NCBI RefSeq assembly: GCF_019925205.1
Contig: NC_083567.1
Location: 62,001-126,000 of the forward strand
Length of the DNA: 64,000 nucleotides
Origin: Metopolophium dirhodum
Lineage: Eukaryota > Arthropoda > Insecta > Hemiptera > Aphididae
Reading direction: 5' to 3'
The notes under the pieces are model-generated. The model ran no database searches, was not told the DNA's origin, and was given only the letters and a program-made list of their open reading frames with translations. A program made the position numbers and the translations under genes. Numbering within the stretch: the stretch's first letter is position 1; the number at the start of each line of letters is the position of its first letter. Below are positions 43,085 through 55,252 of this stretch, piece by piece.

Positions 43085-46000
43085 ATAAAATAAATATATA
43101 TATAATTTTTTTTTTTTTTTTAGGCCTTTGAGACCATCTTGCCATAGAACAAATCCTTTCCCATTCTTCTCTATTCTCCGCTACTTCCTTCCAGTCCCTG
43201 TGATCTTATTCCGCTCCGCCAGCACTTAGGAAATCTTTTTCTATTCCATCTTCCCAGCGTAGCCTTGGTCTACCCAGTGGTCTTTTTCTCTTTGGGTTTT
43301 CTTGGAGTACCCTTTGAACCATTGAATCTTGCTTCCTAACTGCGTATCCTGCCCATTCCAACTTACTCCGTTTGATCTCGTTCATAATATTTGGTCTATT
43401 GAAAAGCTCCGTCAGTTCTTGATTATGTTTTTTTCTCCATCCTTGAAGCTCTTGATCATATATAGGTCCATATATTTTACGAAGTACTTTCCTCTCAAAA
43501 ACTGCTAATCTTTCCTCCTCAGTCTTTCGTAACGTCCAACATTGTGAACCATACATGACTATTGGTCGTATGATTGTCAAATACAGCTGAGTTTTAACCT
43601 CTTTTGACATGACTTTCGAGCTTAGTAGTTTGCCTAGTGCATAGAAGCATTTATTTCCCATTTTTATTCTTTGTTTAATTTCAATTTGACATTCATTCTT
43701 CTGCGTTACAATCGTGCCCAGGTATTTAAAATCTTCTACTCTTTTGAACTCGTACTGGCCAACTGTTATGGTTTCGGTTTCCTGAAGGTTATCTAGTTCC
43801 CTACTAACTTTCATGTACTGCGTTTTCTCTATGTTGAGATGTAGCCCTACCTTCTTTGCCGATTCTATTAACCTGCCACATAAACCTACCACTTTTTGTT
43901 CGTCTTCTCCTAGCAAGACTATATCGTCTGCATAGGCGAGCAGACTGAAGCAAGTTCTATCCATTCTTACTCCTTCATCTCTTCCAATATTTATTTCTCG
44001 GACCACCTTCTCTAATACTAAATTAAAGAGTACTGGCGACAAGGCATCCCCCTGCCTAAGTCCGGTTCTTACCTCCACCATCCTCGATGTCGCGTTTCCT
44101 ACTTTGACTTTGATTTTAGTTTGTCTTATACTAGCTTCCACTAATTGTACTATTTTCCTTGGGAAATGAAAATGTTTCAGAATTTCGGTTATGCTAGTTC
44201 TATCTATACTGTCATACGCTTTTTGAAAATCAACGAAGATAACATGGAGTTTCTTATAATATTCCCAGCTTTTCTGGAATAACTGCCTGATTATAAATAT
44301 ATGATCTGTCGTTGACCTATTTTGCCTGAATCCACATTGATAGTCCCCCACCACTTGTTCGGCCAAAGGTTTGATTCTATCCAGGATGCAATATGATAAT
44401 ACCTTATATGTTGTATCTAGCAACGCTATTCCTCTATAGTTACTACAGAGTTGCTTGTCGCCTTTTTTGTGTATTGGGCATATGTATGCTACTCCCCAGT
44501 CTTTCGGTAAAATTTCCGTCTCCCACACTTCTTTTATCAACAAGTATATACTTTCTATCATGGAGCTGTCCGCATGCTTTAAAATTTCCCCTTGAAGGTC
44601 ATCTTCCCCGGGTGACTTGTGATTTTTGAGCCTTTTGATCTGTTGTTCGATTTCTTCCTTTGATGGGGGTGGGCAGGGATCATCATTGGGTTCGTTGTGT
44701 CCATATGTAAATTTATCAACTGGTGCTTCACAATTGAGTAGCTTTTCGAAGTACTCTTCCCATTTCTCCATTATTTTTTCCTGATTCGTCACTAGGCTTC
44801 CATCGTCCTTTTTCAGAAATTTTTCTTGTCTTCTATATCCGCCTTTAAAACTATTTACCTTGTGATATAGCTGCCGTGTATTGTGTGACCTATAATCCTG
44901 TTCTGCCTCCCTCATTAAATTTTGAACATTCTTTCTCTTTTCACACCTCAAAATGTTATGTACTTCTTTCCTTTTAACTCTACAGATTCTTTCCTCCTCC
45001 TGATTGTTAGTATCATTTAGCCATCTTTCTCTTGCGATTTTCCTTCTTTCCAGGGCTTCTTGGCAGATAGCATTAAACCAGGGTTTCTTCGTTCTATGGG
45101 CTTTCCCTAAAACTTTCTCCGACACATTTCCAAGGGTATGTTTAATTATTTTCCATTGCTCATCTACTGTTTCGGGGTTTGAGTTTAATTCTCGTGCCAT
45201 TTTCTGTATGTTCTCTTGAAATTCTCTAGCTTTCCTACTATCTCTGAGTTTTTCTACATCATACCTGACAATTTCCGATTTCATATTCCTACTGATTGTT
45301 TTTAGCTTAACCCTAAGGTTACTAGCCACTAGGAAATGGTCTGAGTCGCAGTCAGCTCCTCTGTATGTTCTTACATCCGTTATGTTATTGGCAAATCTCT
45401 CATTTATTAATATATGATCTATTTGGTTTACGTGCCTACCATCAGGTGACACCCACGTCCCTTTATGTATGTTCTTATGCGGGAACATTGTACTCTTGAC
45501 TTTGAGATCTTTCCCTATGGCCATATCCACAAGTTTTGTGCCATTGTCATTAGTCATGTCGTGTAAACTGTGGGTACCAATAGTTGGTCTATATGATCTC
45601 TCTTTCCCTATTTTGGCGTTCATGTCTCCTAGTACAATTTTTATTTTGCTATTACTTATCCCTTCTAGTAGTTGTTCTATCTCAGTATAAAAATCTTCTT
45701 TTTCTTGTTGTGATTTGTCCTCCGTGGGTGTATGTACGTTAATGAATACGATATCAAACCATTTAGTCTCTATTTTTAGCAACGCCAGTCTTGGGTTAAT
45801 TATTCTAAAATCCTTTATCGTTGGTACTATATTCTTACGTACCGCAAAACCAACTCCGTATTGTCCTCTTTCATCACACCCCCCGAAAAGGATTGTCATA
45901 TTACCCATGTCTATACTTCCTGCTTCCTTCCATCTTATTTCCTGCAGAGCTACTATTCCTAGACCATATTTTTCTACTTCCTTAATCATACTTTGTGCAG

Positions 46001-46270
46001 CACCGGGTTTGTAAAGAGTTCGTACGTTCCAAGTTCTAAAAGTAAGTTCCGTGTTTCCGTTTCCATGTCTTTTTCCATTAAATCTAGTCCGAGGCTTGTT
46101 CTTAGGGTCCTGAACAAAGCATTTTTACGAGGCAGGGTTGTTAGCCCTGCGCTCAACCCCCCAACCTGGAGGACCAGACTACCCCAACCACTTAAGGTCA
46201 GGGTACGGCTACTGCAGTGTACTGGGGGTACACTGGGCGATGGGAGCGCCACTTTCCCTACGCCGAAATA
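43085..46270 (-). mobile_element. RTE-type non-LTR retrotransposon, nearly full length
   Basis: It contains one long endonuclease plus reverse transcriptase frame, a short 5' leader on the right (46090-46270, GC-rich, containing GGTTGAGCGCAGGGCT) and an A-run plus AT-rich tail at the 3' end (T16 on the plus strand at 43106-43121). The 3.2-kb size and single-ORF layout are typical of RTE elements. The higher GC content than the flanks fits a young insertion. Confidence 0.85.
43206..45989 (-). CDS. RTE endonuclease / reverse transcriptase
   Basis: A 927-codon frame. The N-terminal APE-type endonuclease has VALQEIRW (about residues 13-20), GDMNAKIG (about 120), the VNQIDHILI block (about 200) and SDHFLV (about 215). 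It nicks target DNA. The reverse transcriptase follows, with GFRQNRSTTDHIF, then AYADDIVLLG (about 686) as the catalytic YADD box. The C-terminal part ends RPRLRWEDGIEKDF. The frame stays open upstream of the first Met for about 37 codons (to near 46100) with endonuclease-like sequence (FRTWNVRTLYKPG), so the true start may be further out. At the 3' end a TAA (43206-43208) cuts off about 28 codons (DHRDWKEVAENREEWERI) that continue in the same frame to the A-run; otherwise there is no visible damage. Confidence 0.92.
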   Translation of the reverse strand: MIKEVEKYGLGIVALQEIRWKEAGSIDMGNMTILFGGCDERGQYGVGFAVRKNIVPTIKDFRIINPRLALLKIETKWFDIVFINVHTPTEDKSQQEKEDFYTEIEQLLEGISNSKIKIVLGDMNAKIGKERSYRPTIGTHSLHDMTNDNGTKLVDMAIGKDLKVKSTMFPHKNIHKGTWVSPDGRHVNQIDHILINERFANNITDVRTYRGADCDSDHFLVASNLRVKLKTISRNMKSEIVRYDVEKLRDSRKAREFQENIQKMARELNSNPETVDEQWKIIKHTLGNVSEKVLGKAHRTKKPWFNAICQEALERRKIARERWLNDTNNQEEERICRVKRKEVHNILRCEKRKNVQNLMREAEQDYRSHNTRQLYHKVNSFKGGYRRQEKFLKKDDGSLVTNQEKIMEKWEEYFEKLLNCEAPVDKFTYGHNEPNDDPCPPPSKEEIEQQIKRLKNHKSPGEDDLQGEILKHADSSMIESIYLLIKEVWETEILPKDWGVAYICPIHKKGDKQLCSNYRGIALLDTTYKVLSYCILDRIKPLAEQVVGDYQCGFRQNRSTTDHIFIIRQLFQKSWEYYKKLHVIFVDFQKAYDSIDRTSITEILKHFHFPRKIVQLVEASIRQTKIKVKVGNATSRMVEVRTGLRQGDALSPVLFNLVLEKVVREINIGRDEGVRMDRTCFSLLAYADDIVLLGEDEQKVVGLCGRLIESAKKVGLHLNIEKTQYMKVSRELDNLQETETITVGQYEFKRVEDFKYLGTIVTQKNECQIEIKQRIKMGNKCFYALGKLLSSKVMSKEVKTQLYLTIIRPIVMYGSQCWTLRKTEEERLAVFERKVLRKIYGPIYDQELQGWRKKHNQELTELFNRPNIMNEIKRSKLEWAGYAVRKQDSMVQRVLQENPKRKRPLGRPRLRWEDGIEKDFLSAGGAE

Positions 46271-46274
46271 TATA

Positions 46275-47145
46275 TATAATAAACTAATAAAGTATTTTAT
46301 GCACAAAAAGAATATAAATTAAATCAAATTAAATATGTAAAATTATTATAACTATTATGGTTTACTTTTTACTTCAATGAGACGATTTGTAATATATGTA
46401 TATATTCTATATATGTATATAGATATGAGATACTCATGGGTACTTGGAACTTTTTAAGTAGGTATGGATTATATTTTATACATATAATTACATTTTTAAA
46501 TGCAATGTTTACGGCCAAAATTAATTAATCCTTTTACTATGAGTAAGATAATTATATTATTCATGGGCAATATAAATATACCTTAAATATGTATTTAAAG
46601 CATATACCTAGGTAAAATTTTACTAAGTGATACGGGCTAACAAACTGTCTTCGACCAAAATCGTTTTTCATAATATAATATCATTGAATTCAATTGTTCT
46701 AATTTAGCACATCCAATACACATTACAGTGTCCCATACGACACATAATTATGGAGCAATAGGTACCACACAAAATCCCTCCCCCTAATAACTACTAAATG
46801 TACTTTGAATTTTTATCTATCACGGGCAGAAAAAAATATGAAAGAAATAATATATACATATTATTATCATTGAAAAATCAATATATTTCTCGGAGTGATC
46901 AGAACCTTAAAGATTGTTCTTTATTAAAAGTGTGATATAAATGGATAGAGCTGAAGTTTGTTGCATTATTCAAAATTAAATATTTAAGGTAGACCAAGTT
47001 CTGCTATATAATGTTTATTTTGTATACATAAATTGTAAAATGTATTATATTCTAGTATAAAGTTGCTTACCTTCGCAATCTAGACACAAAAAATAACTGA
47101 ATTAAATAAATATAATGACATCGAAATGTAATGTATGTTCGTTGA
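46275..47145. other. AT-rich DNA, no gene
   Basis: Microsatellite-like TATA stretches near 46260-46275 and 46395-46425. No coding region. Confidence 0.45.
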
Positions 47146-47149
47146 AGAA

Positions 47150-47400
47150 ATATGCGTATTAACAAACATAGGTATCCAACGACCCAGCAGGGTCGCTCTA
47201 AGTATAAAAAGGTGGGTAAGTGGATGTCGCTCCGCTGTACATTAGATTACAAGTTGGTCACTGTAATGGATGGTGTTAAATTTGAGTTCAATGATATAAT
47301 ATCATTGTATAAGAAAAACGATTCTGAGCGAAAACGGTCCGTCAGCCTATGATATTACCAAGTATATTTGATGATATTATAGTGAACAAAGTCATTTATA
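47150..47400 (+). repeat. Probable transposon-derived block
   Basis: This GC-richer segment holds a 66-codon frame (47152-47352) with no known domain. It contains ACGATTCTGAGCG, a motif shared with the R1 family ends, so it is more likely part of a mobile element than a gene. Confidence 0.4.
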
Positions 47401-47559
47401 TATAACCTATTTAAGTGGAACCTTGTTTTAAATTTCTAATCCTTAACTATAAAAGTTGAACATTTTATAAATTTTTAACTACAAAATAATTATTACATTT
47501 TAAATTTGATATTTGAAATAATATTAATAATATTAATATAATATAATTTGATATAATTT

Positions 47560-47850
47560 TAAATATGATAACAGATTTTGCGTAAAAATTCCCTTTCCTT
47601 AATTTTTATTTTGTTTTTCACGTCGCTTTTGAAAACTTCTGGGAAATTTTTACTTTTAACCTCCCAAAGTACCAACTAGATTCACTTTCCTAACAGAAAA
47701 AATACTATTGAAGAAAATCCAAGCACTTTTACTGTCTTAAAAGGTGATGACAGACACAAAAATAAAAAAATTAAAAAAATTAAAAAAAAAACACGCATCA
47801 TTGTAAAATCAATACATTCATCGTTCCACTCAGAATCTAAAATAAAGGGG
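47560..47850 (+). repeat. Dispersed repeat family R1, copy 2
   Basis: It matches 56890-57150 in order: ATTTTGCGTAAAAATT, ATAATTTTTATTTTGTTTTT, CCAACTAGATTCAC, GACAGACACAAAAA and CAATACATTCATCG. Confidence 0.75.
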
Positions 47851-48324
47851 CACCATAAAATACACGTATAGTTGAAATACACGCAAAAACTGCCGGACCA
47901 TAATTACAGGAAACAACACGATTCACGAAAAAATTTCTTGAGAAAGCATAGCATGTTTGTAGTTAAAGAATAAAGTTTAAAAATACAATAATCTAATTGG
48001 AAATTTTACATAGAAGTGGTTGGTGTAGTTTTCAAATCATTGTGAATAATATTAACAGAGTTATAGCCAATTTAACGAAAAATTATTGTAGCTTATTTTC
48101 AACATTATATTTGATAATATTCCCCGTGGCCGCATCACAATGCACTATCTAACTCCTATGACAACCAATCAACAAATAAACAAAAAATAATAATACTAAT
48201 TTCAAATATTACCATCATAATCTGCAAAAATAAAAGAAATAAGAACATCATTGTAATATCAATATTATGTTCCTGAAATAATAAGGTATCAACAAAAAAT
48301 GAGTGAAATCCCATACTAAAAAAG

Positions 48325-48450
48325 AAAACCGCTCTAAAAGTAGTTGCTATAATTTTTTGAACTATAGATATTATTTAAGCATAAATAATATCTATAGTTC
48401 AAAGACTTAGCTACCTATAAAATGATATCACAACTTTTAGAGCCTTTTTT
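48325..48450. repeat. Foldback element with a perfect 22-bp stem
   Basis: Bases 48356-48377 and 48382-48403 are perfectly complementary around the 4-nt loop AGCA. Outer arms GCTCTAAAAG (48331-48340) and CTTTTAGAGC (48434-48443) extend the symmetry. A small MITE is likeliest; a hairpin RNA is possible. Confidence 0.8.
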
Positions 48451-48749
48451 TTATAATTAGCGTTTTTTTATTACACGGAGTATAGTGGATTGTTTTTGTT
48501 GGTATTATATATTAGTTATACAGTCTAAAAGACCTGACGAATTGAAAATTAAAAATCTATACTAGTGATCGGCACGTAAAATAAAGTTATGCAATGTAGG
48601 TATATGGACAGTAAATATTTTAAAATTTATGAATTTATAAATTTAATGACTGAAAATTCCCAAAATGAATATTTTAGAAAAAAATACCTATTATAGTATT
48701 ATACAGAGTTATAACAAATTTAACTAGAAATTATTGTAGCGAATTTTCA

Positions 48750-48860
48750 ACATGGTTTATCATTGTATTCAAATACAACACATCCATTACAACTACTGTA
48801 CAGAAGATCGGTACCAACTTGTCCACCTTTTGAAGTAAAACTTCTTTCTTTCTTTCTTTC
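48750..48860 (+). repeat. Dispersed repeat family R3, copy 2
   Basis: Close match to 41550-41650, ending in a CTTT microsatellite (48840-48865). Confidence 0.7.
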
Positions 48861-49299
48861 TTCTTCTACATTCTACCCATAAAAACGGTAAGTACATGCA
48901 TAACTAGAAAAATTATCAAATTTAAAAACTACTTGATATTAACTCATATATTATAATATTTGTGATATATTTTCCTAAATTATAATTCATTATTATTTTA
49001 ATATAAATACAAAATCATCATTACTTTTTAATCCAGGACCACCACTACAACTTACAATAAATATCACAGTTATTGTTATTGAAACTGTAAAAGAAATCAT
49101 AGTTGGTGTTAAGATAACTACAAAGAACGACCACCAATGTTACTTTACAAAGAATATAATACAACTAATTTCTGACTAGCTAAAATATAATACTTAAGTT
49201 TTTATGAATTAACAACTAACTAAATATTTGATGTTTGAAAAACATGTATCTTCTTGAAACATGATAATATAAAACTGCATTGCGCATGACCACAATTTG

Positions 49300-49810
49300 T
49301 TCATTTTTTGTTACATGACGTGTTATACTTTTATATCTAAATTTATACCGATATTATAAAGAGGTAAAATTGTTTGTTTGGGGAAATCTCCGGTGGGTAC
49401 TGGAGTGGTGCTCATAAATCTTTAAATAGATTATAATCATAAGGATAATTTATAAGGTTATTTTCATAAAATAAAAGTGTTCGTACTTATTTTAGTTTTA
49501 TCATTATCTTAACCTTTGCCTTTTTTAGAACCTATCCTAACCCACTCAATCTATCTTAATTAGTGGTCGACCAGCACGGAGTTGCCCGATTGCAACCAGA
49601 ATTCAGGTAGTTGTATTTTATAACAAATATAAGTATCCCGGTCGCTATCTGTGTGTCCGTATTACCATGGCAACCATTTATATTATATTATTTTGAAATT
49701 TCCGATGGAATGTTTTGTATATAAATGGTTGCCATGATGATATGTAAAACATATAATTCATATAGAGTTTGTATTTTTAATGGGCAACGACGTGCATTGG
49801 ATCAGCTTGT
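49300..49810 (+). repeat. Degenerate Helitron-related block
   Basis: Bases 49310-49390 (ACATGACGTGTTATACTT ... AAAATTGTTTGTTTGGGG) match 52868-52960. Bases 49402-49475 match 51233-51300. The right end (GGGCAACGACGTGCATTGG, then ATCAGCTTG) resembles the mini-Helitron end at 16745-16779. The inverted GGCAACCATTTATA / TATAAATGGTTGCC pair (49670-49734) adds a foldback inside. Confidence 0.5.
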
Positions 49811-50277
49811 AATTAATAAAATAAAGTATTGGAGATATTTGTATATACAATTAAAATACAATGTCTCGTTTATGATTATTACAAATAATATACCGACCTT
49901 TGAGAGTCGAAAAGTATTTTTTACAAGACTGTAAATAGTATATGTATATACATACAAATAGTCAAATAATTGTCTACAATAAAAAAAACATAGAAAAAAC
50001 AATTAATATATCAATAAATAGTAATTAAAATCATCAACCATAATCATCATCATCATTGTAAGTGTCTAGTGTCTACCAAATAAACGAAAAATGTTTGGAT
50101 TTTAGCCACTGAAGGTTATAGAAGCTAAATCTATGGCTAAATATTCACCTACCGCTTCAGGTTCTAAAAATGGTAATCCAAATATGTATGTTAAAAACTT
50201 GCCTCTATTACTATATTTGTCTTTATAAACTTTAGTTTTGATAACCACTGTATAGGTATTTTCCTACCTACTATGTA

Positions 50278-50990
50278 TGAGCCGCAATCGGGATAGGTAA
50301 AAAGGTAAAAAGGTTACTTTGGGCCGCAATCGGGTGGCTACCATTGAGTAATATAGAGAGGCCGTTCAATAAAATAGTTGAAGCGCAGTTAGACTCCCTT
50401 TTACAGGTTAGCCATATTAAACATGTAACATATTGTTCGTGTATTGTTCGGGTGACACTGAAAATATACTTAATATTTTGTCGACAAAATTAGTTATGTT
50501 ATAAATGTTGTTTGTTTGGTTAGATCCACTTTAAGTTATGAGTTACCTTTTTGGGTAAACGAATTTAGTATACATATTAATACATTAAAGGTTTTAAGAA
50601 TTCGAATATTAGTACTTTTGGATTTTGCATTTCTCGATCTATTACAACAAAAACAGCTCGGCATTTTTCAATAATACAAAACAAAAATCCACTGAATTAA
50701 TTGTTTTTGAAATAAAAATATACAAAATACAAATTAGGAGTTTAGGACGTAGTACGTACTAGCTCAAGTAGGTAAATAATAAACAATTAACATGAGGTAA
50801 TCAGGTTATCAAGTAAACCATAAACAAATAACAATAAACATTATCAGTGATTCAGTTATCACCAAAATTACTGTAGTAGTCCAGTATAGGGAAACGGCCT
50901 CTCTATATTACTCTATGGTGGGTACACACGAATTGCGTCCCGAAATAAAATAATTGATAAGGGAGTAAACGAATTGCGTCCGGCCTTATC
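50278..50990. repeat. Inverted-repeat element R4
   Basis: ACTTTGGGCCGCAATCGGG to GAGGCCGTT (50320-50368) returns inverted at 50890-50945 (AACGGCCTCTCTATATTACT), with GGGACGCAATTCGTGTG at the outer side. The GAATTGCGTCCCGAAAT motif also occurs at 53725-53745, so this is a dispersed family. Confidence 0.6.
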
Positions 50991-53190
50991 TAATCTTTTA
51001 AAGTACATTTACTATTTCCGAACCAACTTAATAATAGTTTTCCTATAAAAATAAACTTCTTTAATCCATGTGCCACACACCCATAAGGTTGAAAATGGTT
51101 ATATTTCTCTTGTAGTATCTTCTAGACTCCTTTCATATTTTTTGCATTATCTGTCACTAACCCCAGTACCTTTTTTGGACCAACATCATCAGGTACTACA
51201 GATATTCATTAAACTATGTACTACTGATTTCTGGAGTGGTGCTTATAAATCTTTAAATAGATTATAATTATAAGGATAATTTATAAGGTTATTTTCATTA
51301 AATTAATTATGCTCATCATTCATCAATGATAAAATAAATATAGAAAATATTAAAAAGAAATATAAACAAAAAAATAACGATATAGATTTAGCAAAAACCA
51401 ATAGTAATATTTATCAGTTTGTATAATGATATACATATAATGGCATTTAAATATAATATTTTTTTTTATCGAACAAAAAAGGGTACGTTTTTTGCTTTAC
51501 AATAAATAAGTAACATACTATACTATAATTTTGTATAATTTAATCAAATCGGTATTTCCCATGAGCGGATACAATTAAACTCCACAATCGCGCAGCCAAT
51601 TACTTAAAAATATTTTACTTTCAGTTATAAATTGCACACATATATAATAACGAATACAATAAAAATTTTTTTTTTGTGAGGTATTAAATAATGGTGTGAG
51701 GGCACTATTTAAAATACGAATATTACAACAAATTTATATATCAATATTAAAGTATGACGAATGATGTCTAAATATGTATCGTCATGGTTGTGATTTGAGT
51801 GTTGCAGTACTCAGTACTCGACAATATTTTATACGCGATAATTCATTTTTACATTCTTATATTTTAATTTCATAATATATTTAACATAATCGTATAGGTC
51901 GGAGGAAATTAATACTATGCATAGTTAGGTGGTAATTGTATTGCACGACAATGATAATTAACTATAAAAAGTCACAACAGTAAAAATGTTAACTAAATAA
52001 GTGGGTTAGTTAAAAACAAAAACAATTAACTAGTTAAGTTAATGCCCACCTTTGCATCATGTATATTATAGAATTATATATTAACATTTGGTTAAAATCT
52101 CAAGGATCTCAAGGTTAATCGTTGTTGAAAATATAAAAATTTGCTTGTTTTATATATCATAAATTGTTGTTGGATTGTTGCTAGGTTTCTGCAGATAATA
52201 TTATGTAGAACACACGATAATATTCAAACTGTGTGTACAACTGTAAATTATTTATTTATTTTGTATTCATTAGGTACCTTCGTCCTACATACCGCAAACC
52301 AAAATTGTAGTTTTTTAGCATTACAAATTACCATTGTAGTTTCTTACCGTTAATAATAACCATTACATTTTGGTACCTTTACATGTTGAACATTTTGTGT
52401 TATTTTATTCTATTTCTCTGTGTGATTACAAATTTTAAAAATTTTCCGTAAACACCTACTTAGATCTCATAAGTAATTTAAACATTTCACTTTTTCCAAT
52501 TTCACCCCCCCCCCCCCCCCAACATCTATAAATTTAGCTTGAATATATTGAAATTTCTGAATTTTCAAACGAATTCAGATTAGTTTTTTAAAATTAGAAC
52601 AAAAAAAAAAAGCGGGAGTGGTAAGTCGTTGCGGGGTGGAGGTCAGGGGACAGGTGTTGCGTAACATTGCTGTTTACTTTATATTTTAAACGCCCAATAG
52701 CTTACTTATAAGTAGAGCTGTAAATCACGGTTTTTTCAAAATTATTTTTTTATAATGGAATTTGTAATAATTTATTTTTTAAATTATAGGCCATTCGTTA
52801 ATTATTCATTTAACCTTTATCCTTTACCTTTGAAGTATTAGTGTAAATATTTAAATATACCAAGTTATGTTACATGACGTGTTATACTTCTATATCTATA
52901 TTTTATATCTAAATCTATACCGATAATTTAAAGAGGTAAAATTGTTTGTTTGGGGTAATCTTACCTATCCTTGGCTTAATCCTTTACTTATCCTATACTT
53001 AACCCACTATATCACTGATTAATAAAGGCTGTACCTATTTTGTATGTAGAATTATTTAACAAAACAATGATCTTAATAGTTATATTGTCATAGCAGCACG
53101 GCGCGAGGAGTCGATTACGACACGTAGTCAAACCTCGTTGTCACAGCTCAGTTTCGATGCGTACCTACTACGTGCCTTATACGTGGAGAA
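50991..53190. other. Repeat fragments, poly-C run, no gene
   Basis: Contains the 51233-51300 and 52868-52960 repeat copies described above, a run of about 15 C near 52506-52520, and a 38-bp sequence at 52829-52866 (TTTGAAGTATTAGTGTAAAT...) that returns in direct orientation at 54733-54770. No coding region. Confidence 0.5.
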
Positions 53191-53197
53191 TATTGGT

Positions 53198-53595
53198 AAA
53201 TTACTTTTTAAAAGTAATACAATGACTTTACTCGTTACATTAAGTATTTTTATTTAAATCAATTTCACGTTACCGACATTATTTTTATCACGTTACTTTA
53301 CTTTTTTATTAAAAAAAAGCGTTACAAATAACGTTACATTTTTTAAAAAATCATTCCATAATTGATATTAAGTAGGTATTAAGTACATTTTAATGACTTA
53401 ATATTATACAAGAACAAAATGTATAAGGATTAATTTCTGGGATCTTTAATAATACTGTTAATTATGATTTATAATTTTTCTCGAATATCCTAGCACCTAG
53501 TTTTTGTCATACATTCTACATTTATGACTTACTTTAATAACTTGGAAAATAACACGTGACTAGATAAATTACTTTTAAAAAGTAAATTTGTTACA
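53198..53595. repeat. MITE-like element with AAAAGTAA ends
   Basis: AAATTACTTTTTAAAAGTAA near 53198-53218 and AAATTACTTTTAAAAAGTAA near 53566-53586 bracket a segment rich in CGTTAC motifs. Each end is itself palindromic. Confidence 0.5.
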
Positions 53596-53599
53596 ATAT

Positions 53600-54830
53600 T
53601 GCATTAGTTTAAATAAAATATAATGAAATTACTAAAATGATCAGTGATACCTACAGTAGTTTGTAATATTGGCGTTACGTAGCTATTCAACACTGTCTCT
53701 GGGCATCATCCGATTCGCTGCACATGAATTGCGTCCCGAAATCCCTTTTCCACATGAATTGCGGCTCGACCATATTTAACGACTACATGAGGCTAAGACA
53801 CTATCAACTTTCGATTTTCGAATGGCAATACCTATTTTCGACAACGAAAATCTATGAACATATTGAAAATTATGGTAAAATTATGGTAAATAAATAACAG
53901 ACTCTAGAATCTCGATACTTGTAAATAAACGAAAATTACACATTGAATTGTGATGAAAATGCTAATTTCAAATTTGAAATCTTAGATAGGTACAAAATTT
54001 ACAATGACTTACAATTGAAGAATATGAATCGTCTCTAGTAAAATTAATAAGTAGCTGGTTATAAATAATAATAATATATTAATATAAGTATGTATGATAA
54101 TTAGTAGATCTTAGTGGCCATTAAAAATCTCACAAAGTACAATCTACATTTCAAGAATTTAAGAAAAATGTTAATTCTTTAGATTTAAAATTTACATTTC
54201 ATAAGATTAATAGTTGACGTTTATAGAATTATTGTTCTCAAAAGTCAAAACCTCCAATAAATATTAGGGTTAAATCTCTTATCTAGTGGTATTAAAATGT
54301 ATATTGTATAATGTAAAGGTAATCAATAAATGTATTAACATTACCACTCAGAATATAAAACTAGATTAAGCATACTATATTCACATACCAACTACCGATA
54401 TAATTAAATATGATTATTTTATTCAGTGGCATATTTTATTATTTAGCACCTTTTTCGGCCAGAACGTAAAAGATTTATAGTAGGTACTGTAAGAATTACA
54501 GGTCATGAATGAAAGAAATTTTTCACTCTGAGAAAAAACAAAAATACAATAATAGCTACGTACTATTAAGTCTTCGATATGTATCATGCGTTAGTACATT
54601 GTTACTATCATAATTAAATATGACATTGAAGGCATTAACAAATTGATAAATAATCAAACTATACATACCATTCTCAAATTTTAAATAATGATGAACTAAT
54701 AAAAATATTATTTTTCTATGAGATATAAAGTACCTTTGAAGTATTAGTGTAAATATTTAAATATACCAAATCATCATCAGATGTCAGTTTAAAACGAATG
54801 CAAACATTTCCAAAAAAAAAAAACTAGTTA
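53600..54830. other. AT-rich DNA, no gene
   Basis: Holds the GAATTGCGTCCCGAAAT fragment of family R4 (53725-53745) and the second copy of the 38-bp direct repeat (54733-54770). Confidence 0.45.
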
Positions 54831-54839
54831 ACAAAAATG

Positions 54840-55115
54840 TAATCCCACATCGGCCGATTCGCTCGTCCCTTGGTCCCCACCGGTTTCGCAGCACAAAATC
54901 TCGCTCTGCGTCTTGATCTTCGCCGTCCGTCAACCGTGGTCGCTCTTGAGCCGTCTCGGTCTGGCTTCGCCGGCTGGGCAAGGTCGTCAAGCGTCCGAGC
55001 AATCGCGCCAGCGGCACTCGTCACCCGTGGGACAGGTCGTGAGAACGTGCAGAGGTGACCAGTGGCCAACAACACTGCATACCCGCACCAATTTGCCATA
55101 TCGTATCCTCCCCCC
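54840..55115. other. GC- and CpG-rich island
   Basis: About 275 bp with many CpGs in otherwise strongly AT-rich DNA. It is open in several frames on both strands, which is expected from its composition, and none matches a known family. Candidates are an unmethylated promoter or first exon of a host gene, or foreign DNA. A minus-strand run of Arg/Ala-rich codons is not convincing as a protein. Confidence 0.5.
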
Positions 55116-55252
55116 CCTTGCTTATTGTGTCTCCGAACCGACGTTTTTTTTTCCTAAATTTACTTCAAATTGTCAAATTGTTCACGTATTGTAAATTTTG
55201 ATTTTTTTTCCTTTTTGAAAATATTTGTTTAACGATTTTTATTTTTTGCAGT

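Noticed and set aside
43206..46322. Plus-strand frames within the RTE element
   Set aside because: These are antisense shadows of the long endonuclease/reverse transcriptase frame and its leader.
54784..55194. Proteins encoded in the GC island
   Set aside because: Frames are open on both strands because stop codons are rare in GC-rich DNA. No frame shows family similarity or consistent coding bias.
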